From Lachnospiraceae bacterium UBA7026 (GTDB taxonomy: Bacteria > Bacillota > Clostridia > Lachnospirales > Lachnospiraceae): a stretch of 32,065 nt of DNA. The DNA lies in NCBI GenBank assembly GCA_002494165.1, contig DLBH01000008.1, positions 1 through 32,065 of the forward strand, written 5' to 3'. The first letter of the stretch is position 1, and the number at the start of each line of letters is the position of its first letter. The notes under the pieces are model-generated. The model made no database searches and was not told the origin of the DNA. It was given only the letters and a program-made list of their open reading frames with translations. The position numbers and the translations under genes were made by a program. This document shows positions 9,801-17,060 of the stretch, piece by piece.

Positions 9801-10061
9801 CTGAAGATTGATAAGAGTATCTCATCAAGTCAGGTGGAGGAGGTTCTGGACAGTGCTCTTGCCTATCTTAAGAACCGCTATCCTGAATATGTGATGGATG
9901 TGGAGAACCGGGGAATTATCCTTGGAGCTGAAAACTACATGCAATACCGTTTTGTGGTCCGGACCAAGGAAAGGCTTAAGGATAAGACCGATGCTATGGT
10001 AAGGGAGGAAGTCGGCGGCATCCTGGAAGAGAGTGCCATTCCGGTTCTGGAATGGTTATAG
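6861..10061 (+). CDS. Large MscS-family mechanosensitive channel with two sensor-like extracellular modules
   Basis: A membrane channel. Residues 1-110 are a highly charged Lys/Glu/Ser tail, probably disordered and cytosolic. Transmembrane segments fall at ~118-144, 393-417, 449-473, 728-750, 782-799, 822-846, 862-884 and the pore helix ~888-920. The pore and beta domain are MscS-like: FGVDPTTLVASFG, LGANSLLQDIFAG, FEGDLRVNDEV, then a beta segment ending in NKNIIDITTRS. Two extracytoplasmic regions (~145-392 and ~474-727) each end in a strand-rich, Cache-like half (G-x-A-F-A-V-D-R-E-T-G-E-F-V-Y-x-P, and A-W-S-V-S-K-E-D-R-T-I-S-Y-F-P). E. coli MscS has 286 residues, so this is a greatly extended form. 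The start is GTG with AGGAGGG upstream, 73 bases after the TPM gene, probably the same operon. The Cache assignment is inference; the MscS core is clear. Confidence 0.85.
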   Translation: MDKTEEYSKDAMTEGQSSLGKDSKPEEEIARDGFSGKEKSNGEKSTKEMKIKESIKEKKVDSDGTGKKKRSEEKTETGESGKKAKAGKKSLGAWFRTHKKEKDESDGKIYKYKNGIKKAIFAEIVFMLLFTICIVILQIFLALMTFSNDIKRSEKHIKDSYRDALEEGGQALRSIDELCFGQVGICTEISRLLGEEDLDMVWIKNYFKLDNYYILDREGNVKETSNPEPVDFHQGDLVRLYSYDPDDNYYYNNAVIRQGTDGKKHRCYSSIYQESYETWKNNEDIIVFEMDHPIVKMIEEETTSMETLLKNESVGYDGFAFAVDRETGEFVYKPEKMEGGSTGIPADKLADLKKYSASIFSMDDNIYIVKAVNVNEDVLVCLTITIQEIWHTILMSSFGVVLVFFVISSLIVTYAVLLEEDYLRKKNKGSWKPILKGWIYYNRSIGEKILLFSVIGLIIMAMTTVYFQTLLVLSRRSQNTMAIASDAVSSVKKKKEYSNDVKDAGEIIELETFLFMTDALNKYDKIDNQILKTILKSSNIKAATIYDADMNEILYTTSNYIPREIKKLEGTDLLDTVHREIELYGYYVGDPFVMVTPENEIMNLQYFGWEDTMKNGTGYVFFCLFETDFVKTIQDSTILKSVLSKIETGDGGRAWSVSKEDRTISYFPNSAVIGKKISKYGLKKSQLENDYNGYIRMNGKIYYAAVKETDDNYIFVTVPWRNIMSDRLPMLVVTLLSAFLVFFLLYLRIAFERDVGVRVYIYSDRKRNETAESIIIKLMKCDLVVAAACVCILELVAYNFLEDDNIIKYIFYGNWNKGLNIFSLTQCIVTICKGVIVISFLIWMLRSLESIFSSAGSTVCRLLASLLKYVGVLVIAFMSIASFGVDPTTLVASFGILTTVIGLGANSLLQDIFAGLFIIFEGDLRVNDEVLLGDSRAKIVEIGIRTTKFRDRYNNTRIINNKNIIDITTRSKGAHRLFYNLKIDKSISSSQVEEVLDSALAYLKNRYPEYVMDVENRGIILGAENYMQYRFVVRTKERLKDKTDAMVREEVGGILEESAIPVLEWL

Positions 10062-10087
10062 GAACCGGACCCTCCGCTTAGGACTGC

Positions 10088-10108
10088 CTGGGAATGTAAC
10101 AATCCCAG
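10088..10108 (+). other. Small hairpin after the MscS gene
   Basis: CTGGGA / TCCCAG with a 9-base loop. No T run follows, so it is not a convincing terminator. The rest of the 224-base gap up to the EIIB start holds only the promoter described separately. Confidence 0.3.
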
Positions 10109-10207
10109 GAGACCGCAAGTTGGGACCTGCCAGCTTCGTGACAATTCTTGTATTTTGGTAAAACTGTTGAAGAATTATCAGATATCAAGAGAAATTCTCT
10201 TGCAATC

Positions 10208-10236
10208 TTGACAATATTATCAATGTGGGTTAGACT
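10208..10236 (+). promoter_or_regulatory. Sigma-A promoter for the orphan EIIB
   Basis: TTGACA at 10208-10213 and TAGACT at 10231-10236 are exactly 17 bases apart, 49 bases before the ATG. The consensus -35 and correct spacing make it credible. Confidence 0.65.
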
Positions 10237-10285
10237 TTTGTTAGGGATATTAACCTGTTTTGTGACTAACTTCAGGAGGTTTATT

Positions 10286-10579
10286 ATGAAAACTTGTAGG
10301 ATATTATGTGTTTGTAGTGTAGGACTTATTACATCTAATATGGTGGCAGCAAGATTGACAGATAAGCTGGCGGAAAAAGGCTGGGAGGCTACGACCCAGG
10401 TAACCACACCCGACGAAGTACGGGCTGAGCTTGCTGACGCGGATTATGACCTGATTGCCTGTGTATCCCATGTATATGAGGATTTTGATGTGCCTAAGGT
10501 GAATGCCCTGGGTCTGCTGGCAGGAACAGGCGTGGATAAGGTAGTAGAGGATTGTCTGGCAATTCTTGAAAAGAAATAA
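10286..10579 (+). CDS. Orphan PTS EIIB, galactitol (GatB) type
   Basis: A 97-residue EIIB-fold protein. The N-terminal strand RILCVCSVGLITS contains the phospho-acceptor loop, with Cys10 as the likely phosphorylated cysteine in a C-x-x-G-x-x-T-S pattern typical of galactitol/SgcB-like EIIB. The start at 10286 is chosen because AGGAGG lies six bases upstream; the frame is open further upstream but that part (LTILSMWVRLLLG...) has no ribosome site and overlaps the promoter. No EIIA, EIIC or HPr gene is next to it, and it sits between its own promoter and terminator, so it is transcribed alone. It may partner with a permease elsewhere or act as a phosphorylation-dependent regulator (inference). 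Confidence 0.8.
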   Translation: MKTCRILCVCSVGLITSNMVAARLTDKLAEKGWEATTQVTTPDEVRAELADADYDLIACVSHVYEDFDVPKVNALGLLAGTGVDKVVEDCLAILEKK

Positions 10580-10594
10580 ATACTAGCTGACCCC

Positions 10595-10663
10595 AAAAGG
10601 GCAGCCCCGTGAAGGAGAAGGCTTGTGTGCTTTTGCCTCCACGGGACTGCCCTTTATTATTTT
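10595..10663 (+). terminator. Terminator after the orphan EIIB
   Basis: AAAGGGCAGCCCCGTG pairs with CACGGGACTGCCCTTT (one-base offset), followed by ATTATTTTGT. It is a long stem, possibly serving both this gene and the converging cardiolipin synthase. Confidence 0.85.
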
Positions 10664-10726
10664 GTGTGTATTCTTTTCTGGTATTTCCTAAAAGGAAGGG
10701 TTCAGACGGCCGGCAGCTCTGCCTTT

Positions 10727-12670
10727 TTAAAGCAGGGGAGTGAAGAGTCTCAGTATGGAGAGAAGCATCTCCTTGAAGACACCGTTTTTGATATCACCCT
10801 TCTCTACTCTTCTGGATACTTTTAGGGCGTCTAGATAATCATCCCTGATATCCAGTATTTTTCTGGAACCGTAAAGGTAAGTGCCATTCTCAAAATGAAG
10901 GTAAAGGCTCCGGTAATCCAGGTTGATGGTGCCCACAGTGGCAACCTTGTCGTCGGATACAAATACCTTTGCGTGAACGAAGCCGGGAGTGTATTCATAG
11001 ATTTTTACGCCGCCTTTCATCAGAGTCTTGTAATAGGACCGGGTAATCATCCATATCATCTTTTTGTCGGGTATTCCCGGAGTCAGGATCCGGACATCTA
11101 CCCCTCGCTTGGCCGTCAGCAATATAGCATTGGTCAGTTCATTGTCGATGATCAGATATGGAGTGATGATGTAACAGTAGTCGACTGCCTGGTTGAGGAT
11201 GTTCATGTAGATATTCTGGGAGGTGATCTCATAATCCAGGGGAGTCTCACCATAGGCAGCAATATAGCCGTCAAAGTCATCTTTGTCAGCAGCCTTCGGG
11301 ACCTGGGGACTGGCGGGATCCAGAATCTGGGAATTGGCAGAATCCGGGGAAATAGCAGCAGGTGCAAGGGGATTAGGACCTGTGCCCCGGATGTCGGAGG
11401 CCAGATCATCAGGCAGGTCGGTAAAATTATCAGACCGGACATCGGCCGCTATATCGGAAGCGATGTGGGCCAGATCTCTAATCAGACCACCTGATGCCGC
11501 GCCTGCAATACTGAAGGAACTATTGTCCCTGGTCTGCCGGCCGCTTTTTCCTCTGGCGGTGCTGACTGGCTGTCCGGCAGCACCGACTGGCTGCCCCCCA
11601 TCATTAGATGTCGGTCCGATTGCACTGACTGGCTGTCCGGCCGCATTGACTGTTTGTCCGGCCTCCATGGCCGCCATGCCGCCTTCGACAACCGCCTGGC
11701 TGTCCGGGAAGCTGTCGGCTTTGAAAACCATATAATTGGAATCTTCATGGCGCAGGGCGTTCCAGTTGGTCAGGAAGAGGACAGTATAGGACCAGACCGC
11801 CTCACCCTTTATGCGGATGACATTATCTTTCCAGTAGCCGAAACGCTCGATCCGGTTGATATATTCATCGGCCAGATTGATGCCGCCGCTGAAGGCTACC
11901 TTACCGTCTATGACTAGAATCTTCCGGTGGTCCCGATGGTTCATGATAGAGCCCAGGACCGGTGTAATCCGGTTGAAGGGGACACTTTTGATACCTTGTT
12001 TTTCTAACTCTTTGGCATAGCTGGAGGGGAGGGTGCCGAAGGAACCCATATCATCGTAAAGGACTCTGCATTCCACCCCCTGGCGTACCTTTTTCTGGAG
12101 AATGGCCAGCATCTGGTTCCACATGTAGCCGGGCTCGATGATGAAGTATTCCAGGAAAATATAACGCTCAGCCTTTTCCATCTCCTCAAGGATATGGGGA
12201 AAGCCTTCCTCACCGGTACCATAATAATCAAAGCCGGTATTGCGGTAGAAAGGGAAGCCGGCACTCTGGGCTATGTAGTGGAACTGGCCCTTCTGGATGG
12301 GAGCGATTTCATCTAATTCCCTGAGGACGCTGGTGTCCTGGAAATAATATTTTTTTGCTATGTCGGTTTCCTTGACGATATTGCGGAAGGTTCTGGAGAT
12401 GATCAGGTCCGCACCTAGAAGCAGGTAGGAAGCGGTGCCTGGTACCGGGAACATCATAATAAGGATGATCCACATCAGGTCCGAAGAAAGGTGTTCAGTG
12501 CGGCGTATTATATATAAGACCACCACGGTGCTCATAACTCTCAGGACGCCTTCAATCCAGGCGGCCTGTTCTGAAAAGAACTTGATGATGACACCAAGTA
12601 TGGCGGCTTCAATGATAACACAGAAGACCATGATGACCACCCGGATAAAATTAGGTTTGGCTTGTATCAA
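10727..12670 (-). CDS. cls: Cardiolipin synthase (PLD superfamily) with large repeat insertion
   Basis: Makes cardiolipin from phosphatidylglycerol at the membrane. Two N-terminal hydrophobic segments (~8-31, 44-56 with a following one at ~65-92) precede two phospholipase D domains. The HxKx4D motifs are intact: H248-K250-D255 in MNHRDHRKILVIDG and H566-K568-D573 in HAKVFVSDD. Family members are usually ~480-510 residues; this one is 647 because ~140 residues (about 325-465) are inserted between the domains. The insert begins with five 7-residue repeats (consensus AGQPVSA) and continues as an acidic Ser/Ala/Asp/Pro-rich stretch. The normal sequence resumes at YGETPLDYE. The start is TTG at 12670, supported by AGGAGGT nine bases upstream; the next ATG (residue 14) falls inside the first membrane helix. 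Confidence 0.9.
   Translation of the reverse strand: MIQAKPNFIRVVIMVFCVIIEAAILGVIIKFFSEQAAWIEGVLRVMSTVVVLYIIRRTEHLSSDLMWIILIMMFPVPGTASYLLLGADLIISRTFRNIVKETDIAKKYYFQDTSVLRELDEIAPIQKGQFHYIAQSAGFPFYRNTGFDYYGTGEEGFPHILEEMEKAERYIFLEYFIIEPGYMWNQMLAILQKKVRQGVECRVLYDDMGSFGTLPSSYAKELEKQGIKSVPFNRITPVLGSIMNHRDHRKILVIDGKVAFSGGINLADEYINRIERFGYWKDNVIRIKGEAVWSYTVLFLTNWNALRHEDSNYMVFKADSFPDSQAVVEGGMAAMEAGQTVNAAGQPVSAIGPTSNDGGQPVGAAGQPVSTARGKSGRQTRDNSSFSIAGAASGGLIRDLAHIASDIAADVRSDNFTDLPDDLASDIRGTGPNPLAPAAISPDSANSQILDPASPQVPKAADKDDFDGYIAAYGETPLDYEITSQNIYMNILNQAVDYCYIITPYLIIDNELTNAILLTAKRGVDVRILTPGIPDKKMIWMITRSYYKTLMKGGVKIYEYTPGFVHAKVFVSDDKVATVGTINLDYRSLYLHFENGTYLYGSRKILDIRDDYLDALKVSRRVEKGDIKNGVFKEMLLSILRLFTPLL
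11564..11668 (-). repeat. 21-bp in-frame tandem repeat in cls
   Basis: On the plus strand GACTG(G) starts recur at 11564, 11585, 11627 and 11648, exactly in a 21-bp phase, with a diverged unit at ~11606. They encode five 7-residue repeats in the inter-domain insertion. Confidence 0.8.
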
Positions 12671-12734
12671 TGGCTTTTACCTCCTCTTTAAAACTAATGT
12701 TACGGACATTCTTCCTAAAATGAATACTACAGTC

Positions 12735-12763
12735 ATTATAGCAAATATTATAACATATTTTAA
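12735..12763 (-). promoter_or_regulatory. Possible cls promoter
   Basis: On the minus strand TTAAAA (12763-12758) and TATAAT (12740-12735) are 17 bases apart. The -10 is perfect, the -35 weak. The rest of the cls-ABC gap (12671-13054) is AT-rich and shows nothing else besides the ABC promoter. Confidence 0.45.
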
Positions 12764-12975
12764 CATTTGTATGTCTTTTCCTCAAGGGTAACAGAGAATA
12801 ATATGAATTGCTGCATAGTATTTCCACCAAACCTGCAAAAACTTATGTATGTCACCAGAGATGGGAAAAGGTAAAAAAGAAGGCATAGGTGCCCTGTTTT
12901 CGGGATCTCATAAAAGATAAAAAAGATAATTATTATAAAATTGATACAATAAAAATAGAATATAGGCAAAGTTTC

Positions 12976-13004
12976 TTGCATTTTCTCTCAGCTATAGCTA
13001 TAAT
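12976..13004 (+). promoter_or_regulatory. Promoter of the amino acid ABC operon
   Basis: TTGCAT (12976-12981) and TATAAT (12999-13004) are 17 bases apart, 51 bases before the start codon. Confidence 0.7.
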
Positions 13005-13054
13005 AAAAAATGAATTATTCTGAAAAATCATATTTTAGAAAGGAAGGATTGAAC

Positions 13055-13843
13055 ATGAAAAAATTCTTATCATTGGCTTTAGCAGCTGCTATGGCACTTT
13101 CACTCGCAGCCTGTGGAGGAAGCTCTTCCGCACCGGCAGACAGCACAGAGGCAGGATCCTCTGACAAGACCTTTATCATCGCCACTGACACTACCTTCGC
13201 TCCTTTTGAGTTCACAGACGAGAATGGTGACTTCGTTGGTATCGATGTGGATATCCTCGCAGCTGTAGCCAAGGACCAGGGCTTTGATTATGAACTGCAG
13301 TCTCTTGGATTTGACGCAGCTGTTGCAGCTCTTGAGTCCGGCCAGTGTGACGGAACCATCGCCGGTATGTCTATCACAGACGAAAGAAAAGAAAAGTATA
13401 ATTTCTCTGAGGCTTACTACGATTCCTACGTTTGTGTAGCTGTAAAAGAAGACAGCGACATCAAGGGCTTTGAGGACCTGAAGGGGAAGACAGTAGCTGC
13501 CAAGACCGGTACCATGGGCGCCAACTGTGCCGAGGCCTACAAGGATAAGTATGGCTATGAGATTACTTATTTTGACGCTTCCGACATGATGTACCAGGAT
13601 GTAGCTACAGGCAACTCCGTAGCCTGCTTCGAGGACCAGCCTGTTATGGCTTACAATGTAGCCCAGGGCAACGGCCTTAAGATCGTTGCTGACGCTAAGG
13701 AAGAGTTCTCTACTCCTTATGGTTTCGCTGTATTAAAGGGAAGCAATGATGATCTTCTTAAGATGTTCAACGATGGTCTTGCCAACATTAAGGCCGACGG
13801 AACTTACGACGAGATCGTTGCTAAATATACAGGCAGCAAGTAA
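13055..13843 (+). CDS. Amino acid ABC transporter substrate-binding lipoprotein
   Basis: A lipoprotein that captures a polar amino acid outside the membrane and delivers it to the permease encoded next. The signal peptide ends in the lipobox LAAC-GG (Cys at residue 20), followed by a Ser/Ala linker. The mature part is a family 3 solute-binding protein: D-T-T-F-A-P-F-E-F near the start, G-x-D-V-D-I-L-A-A-V-A, then IAGMSITDERKEKYNFSEAY, where the Thr-Arg region contacts the ligand carboxylate in relatives. At 262 residues it has the usual length. The ATG at 13055 is preceded by AAAGGAAGG, while an upstream in-frame ATG at 13010 would displace the signal peptide. Glutamine, cystine or another polar amino acid is possible; the ligand cannot be read from the sequence. 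Confidence 0.9.
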   Translation: MKKFLSLALAAAMALSLAACGGSSSAPADSTEAGSSDKTFIIATDTTFAPFEFTDENGDFVGIDVDILAAVAKDQGFDYELQSLGFDAAVAALESGQCDGTIAGMSITDERKEKYNFSEAYYDSYVCVAVKEDSDIKGFEDLKGKTVAAKTGTMGANCAEAYKDKYGYEITYFDASDMMYQDVATGNSVACFEDQPVMAYNVAQGNGLKIVADAKEEFSTPYGFAVLKGSNDDLLKMFNDGLANIKADGTYDEIVAKYTGSK

Positions 13844-13866
13844 GACAGGAAGAGGATAGATAGTTT

Positions 13867-14535
13867 ATGAATTTGTTTGGAGTTTTACAGGAATCCTGGC
13901 CTATGCTGATGGAAGGCCTGGGGATGACGGTCCGTATTACGGTCCTGTCATTGATCATTGCTTTGATTGTCGGCATATTTGTATGTCTGATGAACATTTC
14001 AAGCAATAAGGTCCTTCGGGGAATTGCAAAGTTTTATATATGGCTGATCCGTGGTACTCCCATGCTTGTGCAGGCCTTTTATTTCTATTTTGCTTTGCCG
14101 CAGCTTGTTCAGGGCCTGACCGGAACCCAGTTCCGTATCGACATTTTTACCGCCAGTTTGGTCACTCTGTCCATGAATGCGGGTGCCTATATCTCTGAGA
14201 TCTTCCGTGGATCCATCGAGGCGGTACCAAAGGGACAGATGGAGGCTTCCCGCAGTCTTGGCCTCAGCTATGCCAAGACCATGCAGAAGATCATCCTCCC
14301 CCAGGCAGTCCGTATCTGTCTGCCATCCCTGGTAAACCAGTTCATCATCACCTTGAAGGACTCAACGATCCTCTATGCGATCGGTCTTGCCGAGATTATG
14401 AACAAGGCCAAGATATATGTAGGAAGAACCATGGAATCCTTCGCTACCTATACCTGGGTTGCCATCTTCTTTCTGGCCATCGTGACTGTCCTGTCACTGG
14501 TTTCCAGATATGTTGAGAGGAGGATGAATGCCTGA
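13867..14535 (+). CDS. Amino acid ABC transporter permease
   Basis: A 222-residue HisM/GlnP-type permease with about five membrane helices. The family marker and EAA loop are clear: [18 protein letters not shown] after the second helix, and [24 protein letters not shown] coupling to the ATPase (seen as E-x-F-R-G-x-I-x-A-x-x-K-G-Q-x-E-A). It starts 23 bases after the binding protein and overlaps the ATPase start by one base. It probably works as a homodimer. Confidence 0.92.
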   Translation: MNLFGVLQESWPMLMEGLGMTVRITVLSLIIALIVGIFVCLMNISSNKVLRGIAKFYIWLIRGTPMLVQAFYFYFALPQLVQGLTGTQFRIDIFTASLVTLSMNAGAYISEIFRGSIEAVPKGQMEASRSLGLSYAKTMQKIILPQAVRICLPSLVNQFIITLKDSTILYAIGLAEIMNKAKIYVGRTMESFATYTWVAIFFLAIVTVLSLVSRYVERRMNA

Positions 14536-15284
14536 TGATCGCTAAAGATAATAACGAGATTAAGATTGAGGTGAATGGATTAAAGAAGTCTTTTGGCAAG
14601 CTTCATGTCCTGCGGGGCATCGACGCTGAGATCCGGGCTGGAGAGGTAATCTGTGTGATCGGGCCTTCCGGTTCCGGTAAGTCCACTTTCCTCCGCTGTC
14701 TCAACCGTCTGGAAGAGATTTCCGGGGGGGAGATTATCGTAGACGGGGAGAGTATTACTGATCCCAAGGCTGACGTGGACAAGATCCGTCAGCATATCGG
14801 AATGGTATTCCAGTCCTTTAATCTCTTTCCACACTATACGGTCAAGGAAAATGTTATGCTGGCTCCGGTGGAGTTGAAGTTGAAATCCAAGGCTGAAGCT
14901 GAGCAGAAGGCTCTTGACCTCTTAAACCGTGTCGGCCTGGCCGACAAGGCAGACGCCAAGCCCAGGCAGCTTTCGGGCGGCCAGCAGCAGCGTGTGGCCA
15001 TCGCCAGAGCCCTGGCCATGGAGCCGGATATCATGCTTTTTGATGAGCCGACTTCCGCCCTGGACCCTGAGATGGTATGTGAGGTTCTCGACGTTATGAA
15101 GGAGTTGGCGGCCGAGGGTATGACTATGGTGGTCGTTACTCATGAGATGGGCTTTGCCCATGATGTGGCTGACCGCGTCTTCTTCATAGACCAGGGTGTG
15201 ATCATGGAAGAGGGAACTCCTGTTGAGGTTATGGATCATCCCCAGAATGAGAGAACCAAGAGCTTCTTAAGTAAGGTGCTCTAG
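14535..15284 (+). CDS. Amino acid ABC transporter ATP-binding protein
   Basis: A 249-residue GlnQ/HisP-type ATPase. Walker A is GPSGSGKST, followed by FLRCLNRLE typical of this family; a Q-loop lies in [11 protein letters not shown], the signature is LSGGQQQR, Walker B is [12 protein letters not shown], and the switch His is in VVTHEMGFA. Its ATG shares the A of the upstream TGA, indicating translational coupling. It energises import by the preceding permease and binding protein. Confidence 0.93.
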   Translation: MIAKDNNEIKIEVNGLKKSFGKLHVLRGIDAEIRAGEVICVIGPSGSGKSTFLRCLNRLEEISGGEIIVDGESITDPKADVDKIRQHIGMVFQSFNLFPHYTVKENVMLAPVELKLKSKAEAEQKALDLLNRVGLADKADAKPRQLSGGQQQRVAIARALAMEPDIMLFDEPTSALDPEMVCEVLDVMKELAAEGMTMVVVTHEMGFAHDVADRVFFIDQGVIMEEGTPVEVMDHPQNERTKSFLSKVL

Positions 15285-15356
15285 GAATTGTTCGGGCCGG
15301 ACCCGGCCAGGAGAATAATAATAAAGGCTATGCAAGATGCATAATCGAGCATAAAA

Positions 15357-15390
15357 AAGGCCAGCGGCTTAAGCCGCTGGCCTTAATTAA
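15357..15390. terminator. Bidirectional terminator between convergent genes
   Basis: A perfect 28-bp palindrome (AAGGCCAGCGGCTT and its complement, 15357-15384) has an A run on its left and T-rich sequence on its right. It can stop both the ABC operon and the converging repeat-protein gene. Confidence 0.88.
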
Positions 15391-15417
15391 TTATCAAAAC
15401 TGAAATTAAAATCTAAA

Positions 15418-16167
15418 TTAGAACTTCGGTGTTTTGCTGCATCCTACATGGTAAGCCATGGTGTAGTCAGCTCCGTCGACACCCTTTCTCCAGGAAGCCT
15501 GGGTAGATGCGGACTTCTTGCCGGTTAAAACCTTGTCCACGCCTTCCTTCTTGTCCCAGGAAGCCTGAGTGGAAGCAGATGTCATACCGTAAGGGGTATC
15601 ATCCTTCCAGGATGGCTGGGTGGAAGCGGAAACGCCGCCTGCCAGGCTGACAGGTCTGTTGTGGAACTGGAGTTCCTTGGTCACTGCCTGGGAGATGAAA
15701 GCAACAAGCTGGTCCTTGGTCCAGGTCTTCTTTGCTGCCTCAGAAACACCACCAGGAGTTCCTACTGCGTCAAAAGCTCCCTGAGTAGCTCCTGAGGGCT
15801 TGCCAATGACATAATTCTCTTTCCAGGAAGCCTGGGTGGAAGAGGACTTCTTTCCGCTGGGCTCTACCGGCCGGTTGGAGAACTGCAGCTGGGACTGTAC
15901 CTCCTTGGTCACGAAAGCGACAAGCTGGTCCTTGGTCCATGTGCTTCTGGCTGTGGGAGAAACACCGCCGGGAGTTCCGATGGCGTCATAAGCGCCCTGG
16001 GTAGCTCCGGAAGGTCTTGCGTTCTCCTTGCCGTTCCATGTCTTCTGAGAGGAAGCGGCAGCAGAGGAAGCCTTGGTCGGCTTTTTAATCGGTGTGTTGT
16101 AGAATTTTGGATTCTCCTGGATCATATCACGAACCACCTTCTCCAATAATTCCTTATTGATGCTCAT
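15418..16167 (-). CDS. Modular repeat protein of unknown function
   Basis: I do not recognise this protein. The 249 residues contain a repeating architecture: an amphipathic helix (ELLEKVVRDMIQE at the N-terminus; DQLVAFVTKEVQSQL at ~80-94; DQLVAFISQAVTKEL at ~152-166), each followed by x-F-x-N-(T/R)-P-(I/V), then a Ser-rich linker with S-(T/S)-Q-x-(S/T)-W, then PSGATQGA(Y/F)DA(I/V)GTPGGVS. The second and third helices and the two SGATQGA blocks are exactly 72 residues apart. STQxSW occurs at 110-115, 182-187, 199-204 and 221-226, and a variant at 39-44. All seven tryptophans follow Ser or Thr. The only cysteine is near the C-terminus (V-G-C-S-K-T-P-K-F). There is no signal peptide or membrane segment. 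The start at 16167 has AAAGGAG ten bases upstream; an in-frame ATG at 16191 lacks one. Confidence 0.8.
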   Translation of the reverse strand: MSINKELLEKVVRDMIQENPKFYNTPIKKPTKASSAAASSQKTWNGKENARPSGATQGAYDAIGTPGGVSPTARSTWTKDQLVAFVTKEVQSQLQFSNRPVEPSGKKSSSTQASWKENYVIGKPSGATQGAFDAVGTPGGVSEAAKKTWTKDQLVAFISQAVTKELQFHNRPVSLAGGVSASTQPSWKDDTPYGMTSASTQASWDKKEGVDKVLTGKKSASTQASWRKGVDGADYTMAYHVGCSKTPKF

Positions 16168-16208
16168 AATATATACTCCTTTCCCAATCATTATTGATAG
16201 CTGAACAC

Positions 16209-16228
16209 CTGGTAGATCTTTATACCAG
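16209..16228 (-). other. Small stem-loop in the repeat-protein 5' leader
   Basis: CTGGTA / TACCAG with an 8-base loop lies about 40 bases ahead of the start, inside what is probably a leader of over 100 bases. TATAAT-like -10 boxes on the minus strand lie around 16310-16335, without a clear -35. The remaining sequence to 16513 is AT-rich with nothing else seen. Confidence 0.3.
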
Positions 16229-16513
16229 ACAGGTTAGATGTCTCTCAATCTTCTGATTCATTAAAGGCCTTAAGCAGACAGGTGCCCACTTCTCCTTTTC
16301 TTATTATAGATTATAACACACATTATAAAAAATGGGCTTGTAAATTGTTGCGGTTCGACCTGTATTTTTCCGAAACATGGGAAAAATATGTATTAAAGAA
16401 TATAAGATTTTCTGTCATTAATATACAAAAATAAACCTTTTGCTTTAAAGATAATACAGGAGATAATGCAGGCAGGCTGGTCTTTGGGATACAACCATGA
16501 AAGGGGGATGAAT

Positions 16514-16885
16514 ATGGCTTCCATATTTGGCGGTGGTTACCTGCCGGGTCTTGTGATTATAAGCGGTATCCTGGTCCTTGTGGTCCTGTTCAAAATCAGG
16601 GAAGGGTTGGATACCTGGAGAAAAAATAATCAGGAGCCGGTCCGGTCAGACAGGGCTCTGCTTCTTCATAAAGAACATACCAGAACCAAGGGAAACAGTG
16701 CCCTGGCTTCCCAGGGTAAGCCCCTGCTTCCGGATCTGTCCATAACCTGGACCCTCACTTTTATGACAGAGAATCATGGAGACAAGGTCATGGAACTGAC
16801 AGACAAGGAAGCTAAGCTTTTAAAGGAGGGTATGACCGGCAGTCTGGCATGGCAGGGCAGCCGCTTTATCTCTTTTAAGAAATAG
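16514..16885 (+). CDS. Small membrane protein, DUF2500-like
   Basis: A 123-residue protein with one N-terminal transmembrane helix (LPGLVIISGILVLVVLF), a basic linker, and a C-terminal beta-rich domain. The last ~50 residues fit the DUF2500 pattern seen in E. coli YhhM: an x-V/L-T-F strand, a Glu-Leu strand, then L-K-E-G-x-x-G-S-L-A-W-Q-G-x-R-F-I-S-F. The ATG at 16514 has AAGGGGG seven bases upstream; upstream in-frame ATGs at 16466 and 16508 are less well placed. Function is unknown. A strong terminator follows, so it is transcribed alone. Confidence 0.7.
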   Translation: MASIFGGGYLPGLVIISGILVLVVLFKIREGLDTWRKNNQEPVRSDRALLLHKEHTRTKGNSALASQGKPLLPDLSITWTLTFMTENHGDKVMELTDKEAKLLKEGMTGSLAWQGSRFISFKK

Positions 16886-16979
16886 GACTGCTGGATGCTA
16901 CCAAAGGACAGGATCCAGGACCATCCAGTTATCTTATCGTAAATTAATTGCTAAATACTTCTTTAAATATTTATTTTTT

Positions 16980-17030
16980 CAAAGGATTCTGGCTCCCGGT
17001 CGCAGCAAACCGGGAGCCAGAGTCCTTTTT
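16980..17030 (+). terminator. Rho-independent terminator
   Basis: A long stem with core CTGGCTCCCGGT / ACCGGGAGCCAG, 8-base loop, flanked by A-rich and T-rich arms and a T run at 17026-17030. Confidence 0.9.
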
Positions 17031-17060
17031 CTGCCAGGATTATGATAAGATGGGGAGCCT

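Noticed and set aside
10148..10285. N-terminal extension of the EIIB gene with a hydrophobic segment
   Set aside because: It overlaps the promoter, has no ribosome site, and the EIIB fold starts at the ATG at 10286 behind AGGAGG.
10895..11917. Plus-strand open frames opposite cls (up to 199 residues)
   Set aside because: Antisense shadows of a gene with intact catalytic motifs; their translations show no domain.
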